Assembly (NCBI GenBank): GCA_002733215.1
Contig: NVUY01000005.1
Coordinates: forward strand, 42,163-106,162
Source: Sulfurovum sp.
GTDB lineage: Bacteria; Campylobacterota; Campylobacteria; Campylobacterales; Sulfurovaceae
Reading direction: 5' to 3'
Length of the DNA stretch: 64,000 nucleotides
Shown: piece after piece, positions 25,089 to 33,146 of the stretch
Position numbering within the stretch: the stretch's first letter is position 1
How the letters are laid out: every line of letters starts with the position of its first letter
Notes under the pieces: generated by a model
Database searches by the model: none
Told to the model about the DNA's origin: nothing
Seen by the model: the letters and a program-made list of their open reading frames with translations, nothing else
Made by a program: the position numbers and the translations under genes

Positions 25089-25679
25089 TTAATCAAGATC
25101 TTTAATTAGCATGCTCTCTTCTTCGACTGAAAGGTAACGCCACTTACCGCTTTGGATGTTAAGTTCAAAGCTGCCAATACTGATTCGTTTTAACTCTAAG
25201 ACCTTTAAGGGCGTCCCAAATTTTGGATCCCTTAAAGCCCCAAAAAGTCGGCGTATGTGACGATTCTTTCCCTCATCAATGACTATTTTGAGTTTTGTTT
25301 TCGCGCCACCCATACCTATCTTTTCGACTACAAGAGCTTTCAATAGACCATGCTTACTTTCCACTCCTTTCAGAGCCGTTGCAATATGTTCGTCTGTTAC
25401 GTGACCCCTGACCCAGATCTCGTATACCTTGATGCAATTCCCAGGTTTGGTCAACGCATTGCCGATTTTCCCGTTGGTTGTAAATAATAAAAGCCCCTTA
25501 GATTCTAGATCAAGGCGTCCGATAGGCATCCATCCGTCATGAAAAACCCAATCGGGTAAAAGATCATAAACTGTTTTTCGCCCAAGTTCGTCAGATCGTG
25601 TGACCATATAGCCCTTAGGCTTATTGAGTGCTAGCAGGTTTTTAGAATCATTCTTGGAATCGTTCGTTGTTCTGTTCAT
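25089..25679 (-). CDS. rRNA pseudouridine synthase, RsuA/RluE family
   Basis: A 196-residue pseudouridine synthase without an S4 domain. The catalytic aspartate is in GRLDLESKGLLL, the start LLALNKPKGYMVT and the late GKNRHIRRLFGAL motif are standard for the RsuA/RluB/E/F group. It isomerises uridine in rRNA; the length and missing S4 domain are closest to RluE (23S rRNA), but the target position cannot be settled here. The first 13 residues are polar and repetitive (NDSKNDSKN). Confidence 0.85.
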   Translation of the reverse strand: MNRTTNDSKNDSKNLLALNKPKGYMVTRSDELGRKTVYDLLPDWVFHDGWMPIGRLDLESKGLLLFTTNGKIGNALTKPGNCIKVYEIWVRGHVTDEHIATALKGVESKHGLLKALVVEKIGMGGAKTKLKIVIDEGKNRHIRRLFGALRDPKFGTPLKVLELKRISIGSFELNIQSGKWRYLSVEEESMLIKDLD

Positions 25680-25734
25680 TAGGTGTATTCTTTAGATGTT
25701 TTAGCTTGAGTCCAAGGTAACGAGTACATTAATT

Positions 25735-26070
25735 TTAAGAGCAGCCGCAACCAGTCTCACAGCTCTCATTATGAGAGTTATCAGTAGATTCAAGAGTCCA
25801 ATCATCAGTAGAGCCACAACCCACATCACAAGAAATACCCGTACTACAACCAGAGACATAAGTAGCATTTATAGCGACTCTAATGACAAAACTATCACCT
25901 TCAGCTCTTTGAGAATAGAAAGTATGTTTACCACAGAATTCTTCATTCATAAGTTCAGCTACAATATTTGCATAATTGTATGCATCTTGTTGCGTTTGAA
26001 ATGAATTATTATTTGAGTATTCACTTTTTTTAAAACATCCACATTCTTGTTCCATTTGTACTGTATACAT
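25735..26070 (-). CDS. Cysteine-rich small protein
   Basis: A 111-residue protein without a known family. Cysteines cluster at the start (ECGCFKK) and end (CSTGISCDVGCGS; CETGCGCS), a pattern that suits metal binding or disulfides; no signal peptide is seen, so it is probably cytoplasmic. A conserved-looking middle (QDAYNYANIVAELMNEEFCGKH) suggests a real fold. AAAGGAAAT lies before the start. Nothing in the neighbourhood reveals its role. Confidence 0.6.
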   Translation of the reverse strand: MYTVQMEQECGCFKKSEYSNNNSFQTQQDAYNYANIVAELMNEEFCGKHTFYSQRAEGDSFVIRVAINATYVSGCSTGISCDVGCGSTDDWTLESTDNSHNESCETGCGCS

Positions 26071-26501
26071 AAGGCATTTCCTTTAATTTATTAAATTATG
26101 AAAGTATGATTACTATACCTCAGATAGCTTTATCTAGAGAATAAAGTTGTCTCATTTTAATACACCAGGCAATGTTGTGCGAACACTATATCATATAAAG
26201 CCTGACTTGTATTATTATCTATCACGTAATATGTACTAATAATGCATTGTTTCATTCTAGAGGGTATTTGAACTTAATAATGTGGTTATTACTCAAAAAA
26301 CAGTCTATTTCATTAACTTAAGAAAAACTATTAGCAAGATATATGACGTTATTTGAAAATTGTGTTAGATAATTATTAATAACTAGGGTATTAATTAAGA
26401 ATTTGAGATGAGGGATGTAAATGTATTGCTTAAAAGTGCTTCTATTTTTGAAAAAAGCAAAACCGTGACATCCCAAACTTTTCGATTAATACTTTTATGA
26501 A
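26071..26501. other. AT-rich intergenic region
   Basis: 430 bp with no convincing gene. GGGATGT near 26411 and ACATCCC near 26468 are complementary and flank a 50-nt segment that could fold as a transcript end or small RNA, but there is no supporting promoter. The rest is simple AT-rich sequence. Confidence 0.45.
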
Positions 26502-26777
26502 TTAAGTACGGGCTTTAGCTACTGCTTTACCAGCTTCAGCATCTTCTAATACTGGTGTAACTTCAAATTTAGCTACAGGTGACCATTCCGCTATGAACTC
26601 GGCAAGATAACGTGGATTCTCAGTTTCGCATACCACCCAACCCTTACTCGATCCAGGAGCATGATAACGACCTAGTGAAGTAAGCCCTTCGGGCATCGGT
26701 GCTCCGCTCTTTAGAAAATTATCCATTGCAACTGTGTAGTTTTCTGGTCCAATTGACCAACAAATCATGTATTTCAT
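26502..26777 (-). CDS. DUF3303-like small protein
   Basis: A 91-residue single-domain protein. MKYMICWSIGPENY, the GLTSLGRYHAPGSSKGWVVCE middle and AEWSPVAKFEVTPVL end match the dimeric ferredoxin-like DUF3303 family, whose role is unknown. I place the start at the ATG within GGAGAGAGATGAAA; an ATG four codons upstream overlaps the ribosome-binding site, and one three codons downstream is also possible. Isolated between two large non-coding gaps. Confidence 0.7.
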   Translation of the reverse strand: MKYMICWSIGPENYTVAMDNFLKSGAPMPEGLTSLGRYHAPGSSKGWVVCETENPRYLAEFIAEWSPVAKFEVTPVLEDAEAGKAVAKART

Positions 26778-26882
26778 CTCTCTCTCCATATTACTTAGTT
26801 ATATGTTGAATAGCTAGATTTTTTATGCTAGCTAAATGTAGCCGACTATTTAGTACGTACTTAGTATAACATAAATAGACAT

Positions 26883-26917
26883 CAAATGTATTATTATTTA
26901 TAATAATAATACATTTG
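26883..26917. repeat. Perfect 16-bp inverted repeat
   Basis: CAAATGTATTATTATT-TAT-AATAATAATACATTTG would form a long AT-rich hairpin with a 3-nt loop. There is no T-run after it and no gene close by on its left strand, so a terminator or remnant of a mobile palindromic element is possible. Confidence 0.5.
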
Positions 26918-27320
26918 CTTGGGAATTTATACTTTTATTATTGTTTTTAGATTGTTGTATTGAAGTAAACACTCCAAAGCAAAGCATGGGAGCGAGCAAA
27001 ATCTGTATATGTAGATGATGAGACCACAGCACAACAAAACCCCTTCATCTCCCTCTTCTAAATCCTAATTTTCAAAAATATCTTCATAAATTTTCATCTT
27101 AACTCTACTTTTATCTTGAATTCTAATCGAATTTACTCTGTTTTTCTCTATCTTTTTCATCTATTTTTCACTTTTTGTGCTTTTGTCTGTTTGTGGGCAA
27201 ATAGTTTTAGGTTTGCAGCCATACAGGTTATGGTGAAATTTAAGTGATTCCTGAGTAATCCTATAAACCTTGTAGTGGATTGTTTCATTTGGATTTTTAT
27301 AAGAGCAAAGGTATGTTTTT

Positions 27321-27350
27321 CTCGTTCCCACGTTGTACGTGGGAACGCAT
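27321..27350 (+). repeat. REP sequence left of transposase gene
   Basis: Contains CGTTCCCACG-TTGTA-CGTGGGAACG (27323-27347), a perfect 10-bp stem. The 30-nt unit is repeated in inverse orientation at 28017-28046 with one mismatch, so the two enclose the RAYT gene. Confidence 0.75.
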
Positions 27351-27437
27351 ACTGAAGTTAGAAATTAAATGACAATATGACATATTTTTACACTCCAAAG
27401 TTTTTATAAACTATAATACAAGAAAAAAGATAAAACT

Positions 27438-27971
27438 ATGGGCAGAAGCAGATACAAGATTTATGAGCCAACCCATCCACACTTCATCACATGTACCGTA
27501 CTTCATTGGATACCTCTCTTTACCCGAAAAGAAAGTGTAGAAATACTACTTGAAAGCTTTAGATACCTACAAGAAATAGATAACTTTAAACTCTATGCCT
27601 ATGTGATACTTAAAAACCATATACACATAGTAGCCCAAAGTGACGATATAGGTAAAAGTATGGCAAAGTTTAAAAGACATACTGCCAGAAATCTCATTAT
27701 GCTTTTACAAAAAGAAAATGTAAAAACCATACTAGAGCAACTAGCCTTCTACAAAAAGAACCATAAAGGAGATAGAGAGTATCAGCTATGGCAAGAAGGC
27801 ATACAGCCAAAACTTATACAAACAGATGTCATGATGATAAGCAAGATTAAGTATATCCATCATAATCCTGTCAAGCGTGGATACATAGATGAGGCATCAC
27901 ATTGGCGATATTCTAGTGCTAGAGATTATGAAGGAGTGGATGGGCTATTGGAAGTTGAGCGTTTTTGGTAG
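27438..27971 (+). CDS. REP-associated tyrosine transposase (RAYT), Y1/HUH family
   Basis: A 177-residue single-domain HUH transposase. The His-hydrophobic-His motif is NHIHIVAQ, and the C-terminal part IKYIHHNPVKRGYIDEASHW with following WRYSSARDY is typical of RAYTs, where a tyrosine in that helix makes the DNA nick. RAYTs are single-copy domesticated relatives of IS200/IS605 that move or maintain REP sequences. The gene is intact and framed by inverted REPs, with a third REP copy at 9041 and a degenerate one at 26983. Confidence 0.85.
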   Translation: MGRSRYKIYEPTHPHFITCTVLHWIPLFTRKESVEILLESFRYLQEIDNFKLYAYVILKNHIHIVAQSDDIGKSMAKFKRHTARNLIMLLQKENVKTILEQLAFYKKNHKGDREYQLWQEGIQPKLIQTDVMMISKIKYIHHNPVKRGYIDEASHWRYSSARDYEGVDGLLEVERFW

Positions 27972-28016
27972 TTTAGATTGGAGTACTCAAGGGCATTTGT
28001 CCCTTTGGTTGGGCAT

Positions 28017-28046
28017 ATGCATTCCCACGTACAACGTGGGAACGAG
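28017..28046 (-). repeat. REP sequence right of transposase gene (inverted copy)
   Basis: TTCCCACGT-ACA-ACGTGGGAA with flanks; the 30-nt unit is the reverse complement of 27321-27350 with one mismatch. Together they form terminal inverted repeats about 726 bp apart around the RAYT gene. Confidence 0.75.
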
Positions 28047-28052
28047 GAGGGA

Positions 28053-28092
28053 GCGGTTGCGTGCAACTATTTATTAGGGGAACACTTTGTCC
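28053..28092 (+). repeat. 40-bp repeat, copy shared with 35757-35796
   Basis: GCGGTTGCGTGCAACT...ACACTTTGTCC; 39 of 40 bases equal the reverse complement of 35757-35796, nearly 8 kb away. Both copies lie outside genes. Confidence 0.75.
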
Positions 28093-28320
28093 CACTATTA
28101 CTTTATTTTCATATTAAGAGTATACAAAAAATGTCCTGCTATTACAAGAAGTATGTCAATTTGAGATACTTTTGGTACTTCTTTTGAAAAAATTATACAA
28201 TTATTAAGATTGCTTATGTCCTTTTAGTAGGGTATGAGCCAATATTGGGACAAAGTGTTCCTCTATTTATTGATTTCTGGCAATAGAGGACAAAATGTCC
28301 TGTTACTTTCAAAAAAACAA

Positions 28321-29229
28321 TCAATCAAAAAAACCATAAAATGCCTTCATCTCCTCTTGTGCATCTTCAAGAGAGATATGCTCAAACTTTACTGTAGCAC
28401 CTATAGGTAATTGAGACAGTTTAAAACAGTCACTAGGTAATACTGAACCCATCTTAGGGTACCCACCTATAGTCTGTCTCTCTTTGAGTAGGATGATGGG
28501 TTGTCCGTCCGGGGGTATTTGTACGGCTCCAAAGCTAATGCCTTCGGAGATGATGCCGTCGGAACTACTACTATCATGATTTGGTATGATGTCTTCTCCT
28601 TGTAGTGTGTAGCCCATACGGTTCATTTTTGGGGTGAGTGTGTACTTTGAAGAGAAAAACTTCTTTTTTTCTGATGTACTGAAGTTCTTGTGTTGATAAC
28701 CAAGTACGATGCGTAGTGTCATATGGGTAGGGTAGTTTGGGATGTATTTGTCTGATACACGTTTTACTTCACTACTTTGAATTGCATGATAGGGAAGGGT
28801 ATCACCCGTTTTAACTTGTTTACCTTTATGCTCTTTGAGTGTTGTGGAGAAGCTGTTTTCATACTTTTGGACACTAAAGCCACCTTTTACAGCAAGGTAG
28901 GCTCTCATGCCTGATTTTCTTTCTTTAAAAGAAAGTATGTCATCCTCTTTTATGTTGTAAGTTTGCCAGATGGGTTTTGAGATGCCATTGATGCAGAAGT
29001 CTAAATCTGCACCACATACAGCTATGGTAGTGAGTGCTGTGGCTTGTAGGGTAAGACCACCTAGGAGTATCTCTAAAGCATTTCCATCTACATCAGCAAG
29101 CAGTTTTTGGCTCCATCTGTGGGCATACTCATCCATCGCACCAGATGGGGTAATGCCTAGATGGGTGTAGCCTTGTCGTCCCAGGTCCTGTATTGTAGTG
29201 AAGATGCCAGGAGAAAGTACTTTAAGCAC
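28321..29229 (-). CDS. pxpC: 5-oxoprolinase subunit C
   Basis: A 302-residue subunit of the ATP-dependent PxpABC 5-oxoprolinase, formerly YbgK/KipA. Start motif LSPGIFTTIQDLGRQGY and ERQTIGGYPKMGSVLPSDC near the end are characteristic. With PxpA and PxpB it opens the pyroglutamate ring to glutamate in the cytoplasm. Third gene in the pxpABC order; a REPIN-like hairpin doublet has been inserted in the 117-bp gap after pxpB and could affect its expression. Confidence 0.88.
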   Translation of the reverse strand: MLKVLSPGIFTTIQDLGRQGYTHLGITPSGAMDEYAHRWSQKLLADVDGNALEILLGGLTLQATALTTIAVCGADLDFCINGISKPIWQTYNIKEDDILSFKERKSGMRAYLAVKGGFSVQKYENSFSTTLKEHKGKQVKTGDTLPYHAIQSSEVKRVSDKYIPNYPTHMTLRIVLGYQHKNFSTSEKKKFFSSKYTLTPKMNRMGYTLQGEDIIPNHDSSSSDGIISEGISFGAVQIPPDGQPIILLKERQTIGGYPKMGSVLPSDCFKLSQLPIGATVKFEHISLEDAQEEMKAFYGFFD

Positions 29230-29246
29230 ACGCCAACCTTTTTAAT

Positions 29247-29327
29247 GGTGTTGTGAGGACACAACACCCTACAGGGATTTTAATTTGTAGATATTTTTTT
29301 TGTAGGGTGTTGTCTCCCGACAACACC
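29247..29327. repeat. REPIN-like hairpin doublet (GGTGTTGT family), copy 2
   Basis: GGTGTTGTG-AGGA-CACAACACC (29247-29268) and GGTGTTGTC-TCCC-GACAACACC (29306-29327), 37 nt apart, the same arrangement as at 16366-16434. The hairpins are nearly identical between copies while the spacer differs. Lies between pxpB and pxpC. Confidence 0.75.
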
Positions 29328-29346
29328 GATTTTAATATCAATATGC

Positions 29347-29958
29347 TCATAACGCTATAAACCTTACTCTGTCACCTATCTCAAATGAAGTATAATTATC
29401 AAATTCTGTATGTCCGATGATATTCCAACCTCCGGCACTCTCTTCTGGATAAACAGCTGTTTGTGTCTCTGCTATAGCTACCGAACCTTTAGGGACTTTT
29501 GCACGTGGTGTACTAAGTCTTGCTGTGGCTATAGCGTCATCTACTTTTGCAAGGTAAGCAAACCCTACCATGAAGCCTACAGCATAGACGCGGTAGGTCT
29601 GAGCTGTATGTTTCGCTATCACCTCTGCAGGTGTGAGACTATGTAACTGTGCTATACGTTCTATGTCCAGACCTTTGCTGTAATCTACAGGTATCTCTAT
29701 GAGTTTTCCTTGTCTGTGTGCATCGAGACTGGGTTCAGAGTCTATGGCTTCTTCTATGACCCGCGTAAGAGAAGCGGTATCATGTGTGTAGATATCATAC
29801 TCTATGAGGATGGAGTGGTAAGAAGGTGTAAGGTTGATGATGTGGGGGAGTTTTTTTAATGCATGGTAGGCATGTTGCACTTTGTCAAGTACCTCTTCAC
29901 AGATATGCTCTTCAAAGTAGAGTATGAGCGAGTCTACAGACGCTGTTTCAATGTGCAT
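29347..29958 (-). CDS. pxpB: 5-oxoprolinase subunit B
   Basis: A 203-residue PxpB (YbgJ/KipI) subunit of 5-oxoprolinase. Family markers are VGFMVGFAYL, the ATARLSTPRAKVPKGSVAIA region and GGWNIIGHTEF before the C-terminus. KipI in Bacillus also binds a sporulation kinase, but here the complete pxpABC set argues for the metabolic role. Its start overlaps the pxpA stop by 11 bp. Confidence 0.88.
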   Translation of the reverse strand: MHIETASVDSLILYFEEHICEEVLDKVQHAYHALKKLPHIINLTPSYHSILIEYDIYTHDTASLTRVIEEAIDSEPSLDAHRQGKLIEIPVDYSKGLDIERIAQLHSLTPAEVIAKHTAQTYRVYAVGFMVGFAYLAKVDDAIATARLSTPRAKVPKGSVAIAETQTAVYPEESAGGWNIIGHTEFDNYTSFEIGDRVRFIAL

Positions 29959-30697
29959 GGTTTAATTTGTATAAAGCTTGTATGATGCTTAGAGCCTGGG
30001 CATTGTCTCCATGTACACAGAGTGTATCTGCTTGAAGGAGGAGCTTTTTTCCGTTTATGGTCTTGATGCACCCTTCTTTTTGGAGTAGTTTGGCTCTTTG
30101 TACTATCTCTTCCTCTGAACTGAGTACAGCACCTTTCATGGAACGGGGAACAAGAGTTCCATCATCTTGATAAGCTCTGTCTGCAAAGACTTCGTAGAGT
30201 AGGGAGATGCCGTATTTATCAGCCATGCTGGCATACTCATCATTATGTGCAGTAGAGAGTATCATGAGTTTTATGTTTTTGTTGTACTTGGAAACAGCTT
30301 TGACAATGGCTTTAAAGACTTCCATATCTTTCATCATGCTGTTGTAAAGTGCACCATGGGGTTTGATGTAGTCTATCTTGACATCATAACTTTGACAGAG
30401 GGCATTCAAAGCACCAGACTGGTAGATGACAAGAGAAATGATCTCTTCAACTGAACAGTTCATCTCACGTCTGCCAAAACCTACGAGGTCAGGGTATGAA
30501 GGGTGTGCACCGATGCTTACGCCGTTTGCTTTAGCTTCTTTGATGCTTTGGTGCATCGTTACAGGGTCACCGGTATGAAATCCACAGGCAAGGTTTGCCA
30601 TGTCGATATAAGGCATGATCTGCTCATCTAAACCCATTTTGTGTACCCCGAAACTCTCGCCCATGTCACAGTTTAGTTTGATGTTCTTATGGTTCAT
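29948..30697 (-). CDS. pxpA: 5-oxoprolinase subunit A
   Basis: A 249-residue LamB/YcsF-family protein, subunit A of 5-oxoprolinase. LNCDMGESFG at the start, NLACGFHTGDP and HPSYPDLVGFGRREM are diagnostic. It acts with PxpBC to cleave 5-oxoproline, a spontaneous breakdown product of glutamine and of gamma-glutamyl peptides. First gene of the operon. In this genome it could recycle pyroglutamate released from gamma-glutamyl or related peptides, including the product of the ligase cluster upstream in the window (inference). Confidence 0.9.
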   Translation of the reverse strand: MNHKNIKLNCDMGESFGVHKMGLDEQIMPYIDMANLACGFHTGDPVTMHQSIKEAKANGVSIGAHPSYPDLVGFGRREMNCSVEEIISLVIYQSGALNALCQSYDVKIDYIKPHGALYNSMMKDMEVFKAIVKAVSKYNKNIKLMILSTAHNDEYASMADKYGISLLYEVFADRAYQDDGTLVPRSMKGAVLSSEEEIVQRAKLLQKEGCIKTINGKKLLLQADTLCVHGDNAQALSIIQALYKLNHAH

Positions 30698-30755
30698 GGC
30701 TTACTCCTGGGACTACTTTATCCGCTATCTTTGTTTTCCTTGCCGCAGCCTGAGG

Positions 30756-31211
30756 TTATTTTATTATTTTTACAGGAGCTGGAATTGTTTTTACGGGTGT
30801 TGCCGCTGCTTTAGCAGGAACTGGAATTGTTTTTACAGGTACAACAGTTGCTTTAGCAGGAGCTTTCTGCGGCAGTTTTACAGGAGTTACCGGAGTTTTA
30901 GGTGCCGTAGAAGTTGCAGGTTTTAAGGATTCTGAAGTTTTTAGAGGCGTTGCAGGTTTTGCAGGAGTGGCAGGAGCTGCAGCTTTAACCGATGTTGCAG
31001 GCTTTGCAGGAGCGACAGCTCCTACAGAGCTTACAGGTTTTACAAGCGTTGGAGTTTTTACGGCTGTCTCGGATTTCTTTAGTGTTGGGGTTTTTAGCGA
31101 TGTTGCAGCTTTTACAGGTGTTGCAGCTTTCTTAAGAGTTGGAGTTTCTGCAGAAACAGTGATGGTTAGCAGTGTTGTCGCAAGCACTGAACTTAGTAGT
31201 ATTTTTTTCAT
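30756..31211 (-). CDS. Exported low-complexity Ala/Pro/Lys/Thr-rich protein
   Basis: A 151-residue protein with a signal peptide (MKKILLSSVLATTLLTITVSA) and then a single low-complexity tract made of short units such as TPTLKK, PVKAATS and TPVKTIPAP. It would be an extended, basic periplasmic chain, possibly binding peptidoglycan or linking to the outer membrane as other Lys/Pro/Ala-rich tracts do. No folded domain can be seen. Low complexity makes length differences between strains likely. It has its own promoter gap upstream and is followed by pxpA after 58 bp. Confidence 0.6.
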   Translation of the reverse strand: MKKILLSSVLATTLLTITVSAETPTLKKAATPVKAATSLKTPTLKKSETAVKTPTLVKPVSSVGAVAPAKPATSVKAAAPATPAKPATPLKTSESLKPATSTAPKTPVTPVKLPQKAPAKATVVPVKTIPVPAKAAATPVKTIPAPVKIIK

Positions 31212-31272
31212 TTTTTTCCTTTATTTATAAAAAATTTATATATATTATAACAGCATAACATAATATCACTTA

Positions 31273-32382
31273 TTACAGGTTTGAGATCTCTCCCGAAAAG
31301 TGTCCCGAAGAGTGTCCGAAAGAAACACCCAGTCCCACATCTTCGGACAAGATTATCTCACTCTCATTAAAGACTATACTTGTCTCTACAGGGTGAGAAG
31401 CCAACAAACTCACAGCATCGAGGTCAAGCATAGTAATGATATCCGCCTTAGCCGAAGCTACGTGTACACCGGCAGCAACCGAGATAGGACCTTCCAACAT
31501 ACAGCCTATCATACACTTGACGCCAAATTCTGCTGAGAGATCAGCCAGCTCAAGAGCCTGTGTGATACCTGCTGTTTTGGCAAGCTTGATATTGACGTAG
31601 TCTATAGCTTCCATCTCAAGCAGTTTACGCGCATCTTTTACGGAGAAGATACTCTCATCAGCGAGTAGGGGAGTTTGTACCCTCTCTTTGATGTATTTGA
31701 GACCTTCGATGTCATCTGCTGCAACGGGTTGCTCTATGAACTCTGCGATGATGTCTTGTTTTTCCAAAGCATGAAGAAGCGTTACACTCTCTTGCGCCGT
31801 CCACCCCTGGTTTGCATCCAGTCTCAGGGCTATGTTTTCATCCAGTGCAGCATTTATGGCTATGATGCGTTCCACATCTTTTTGCGGATCGTCACCGATC
31901 TTTATCTTCAGGGTATCGTAGCCTAGATCTACGGCATCAAGAGAGTCTGCTATCATCTTGTCTGTGTCACCCATAGAGATAGTAATGTCTGTTCTGAACT
32001 TTGTCTTTGTTCCGCCAAGCATCCTAAAAAGAGGCTGTTTAGCTGCTTTTGCTTTCAAGTCATAAAGGGCTATTTCAAGTGCAGATTTTGCTGTGGTATT
32101 TTTAAGTATCTTTGTATGTATATTATTTAATATTAGTTCAAAGTTTTCTATCTCTAAACCTGTTATAAAAGGTTTGATATACTCGATGGCAGCGATCATA
32201 GAGCCCATCGTCTCTCCGGTGATAATAGGAGTAGGCGCACCTTCACCATAGCCCACAGAACCATCATCACATTCAAAGATAACCACAAGATCTTCAAGCG
32301 CATCTACACGACGCAAAGAAGTAATGAAAGGGTTTTTGAGAGGGGCTTTGAGGATACTGGTTCGTATGTTTGTGATCTTCAT
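31273..32382 (-). CDS. Dipeptide epimerase (L-Ala-D/L-Glu epimerase-like, enolase superfamily)
   Basis: A 369-residue enolase-superfamily enzyme. The KxK catalytic pair is in DTLKIKIGDD, metal ligands are in LRLDANQGW, EFIEQP and LLADESIF, and the second catalytic lysine is in NIKLAKTAGI. This arrangement is that of muconate-lactonising-subgroup dipeptide epimerases such as YcjG, which convert L-Ala-D-Glu to L-Ala-L-Glu in peptidoglycan recycling. It lies 3 bp after an unrelated 79-codon gene and upstream of the exported Lys/Pro-rich protein and pxpABC; together with 5-oxoprolinase it suggests glutamate salvage from peptides. Confidence 0.82.
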   Translation of the reverse strand: MKITNIRTSILKAPLKNPFITSLRRVDALEDLVVIFECDDGSVGYGEGAPTPIITGETMGSMIAAIEYIKPFITGLEIENFELILNNIHTKILKNTTAKSALEIALYDLKAKAAKQPLFRMLGGTKTKFRTDITISMGDTDKMIADSLDAVDLGYDTLKIKIGDDPQKDVERIIAINAALDENIALRLDANQGWTAQESVTLLHALEKQDIIAEFIEQPVAADDIEGLKYIKERVQTPLLADESIFSVKDARKLLEMEAIDYVNIKLAKTAGITQALELADLSAEFGVKCMIGCMLEGPISVAAGVHVASAKADIITMLDLDAVSLLASHPVETSIVFNESEIILSEDVGLGVSFGHSSGHFSGEISNL

Positions 32383-32385
32383 CTC

Positions 32386-32625
32386 TTATGCTTTTGTTTC
32401 TATTGTTTCTATTGTTTCTATTGCACGTATTTTAGCACCCAGAGTTTTTATTTGGAGAGCAAGCTTTTCTCTTTTTTCCATGACAAAACCTTTATCTACA
32501 TCATTATCAGCATACTCAAGGTCTTGAGCATAAGATTTATAGGTATGCAGCAGTTTTGCTTTTTGCTTTATATACAGGTTCTTGTTTTCAACTTCTGCTT
32601 TTTCTTCATCTGTTAATGTACTCAT
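32386..32625 (-). CDS. Small charged helical protein
   Basis: A 79-residue protein, almost wholly helical and charged (EEKAEVENKNLYIKQKAKLL), probably a short coiled coil. The C-terminus ETIETIETKA is encoded by tandem 9-bp units (TATTGTTTC on the forward strand, about 32392-32424). No family recognised. It is immediately upstream of the epimerase gene and likely co-transcribed. Confidence 0.5.
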   Translation of the reverse strand: MSTLTDEEKAEVENKNLYIKQKAKLLHTYKSYAQDLEYADNDVDKGFVMEKREKLALQIKTLGAKIRAIETIETIETKA

Positions 32626-32747
32626 ATTCTCGTAATCCTATTGCATGTTTCGGGTTGAATTATATCTTCTTCAGCTTTCATAAATTTGAACCGCCTTAAG
32701 AAGTAACGTGTTCAAACATATCTAAAACCTTTTTTAAGATATGATTT

Positions 32748-33023
32748 TCATTTCCAAGGCGGGGTATATATTTGGTACATCTCCCACCAGTTCGCAAGAT
32801 CACGTGCTTCTTTTGATTGTGAATTATTTACAATTTTTTCGAAAGTATCACTATCTAAGCCTTTAAGTACTTGGGATAGCTTTGCTACACAGTCTACAGG
32901 GTAGTCATAAGAGTCTGCACACTCTTGTATCTCTTCTGGAACTTCTTTACCTTGTGATACCAGTACATAGGCATAAAGCTGACAGGTTTTACGTAGTTGT
33001 ACTTCTCTATTGGTGGGGCTCAT
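32748..33023 (-). CDS. Conserved hypothetical protein
   Basis: A 91-residue cytoplasmic protein I do not recognise. It is mostly helical with an amphipathic pattern, two cysteines (QECADSYDYPVDCVAK) and a Trp-rich end (LANWWEMYQIYTPPW). AAAGGATAAT before the ATG supports translation. Isolated between small gaps; no functional clue from neighbours. Confidence 0.5.
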   Translation of the reverse strand: MSPTNREVQLRKTCQLYAYVLVSQGKEVPEEIQECADSYDYPVDCVAKLSQVLKGLDSDTFEKIVNNSQSKEARDLANWWEMYQIYTPPWK

Positions 33024-33146
33024 GGTTTATTATCCTTTTTTAAAGTTGACAGTTTAACCGTTATTTTTTGGATTTCACTTGAAAGTAAAGAATACTTATT
33101 TTATATCCAAAATTTTAATTTTAACTAAAATTGCGATTATTTTTAC

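Larger units (their letters stand above)
26778..27437. other. Intergenic region with palindromes and REP fragments
   Basis: 660 bp without a gene. It holds a 16-bp perfect inverted repeat at 26883-26917, a degenerate REP half near 26983-27000 (GCAAAGCATGGGA, shared with the hairpin at 9041), AT-rich pyrimidine-rich sequence, and the REP hairpin at 27321-27350 before the transposase gene. Confidence 0.6.
27972..28320. other. Intergenic region with GGGACA...TGTCCC palindromes
   Basis: Beyond the REP and 40-bp repeat noted separately, this 350-bp gap contains several related short palindromes: GGGCATTTGTCCC near 27991, GGGACAAAGTGTTCC near 28239 and AGGACA-AAA-TGTCCT near 28279. Similar sequence recurs at 35757. 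These look like a second small repeat family piled up next to the RAYT gene. Confidence 0.55.
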
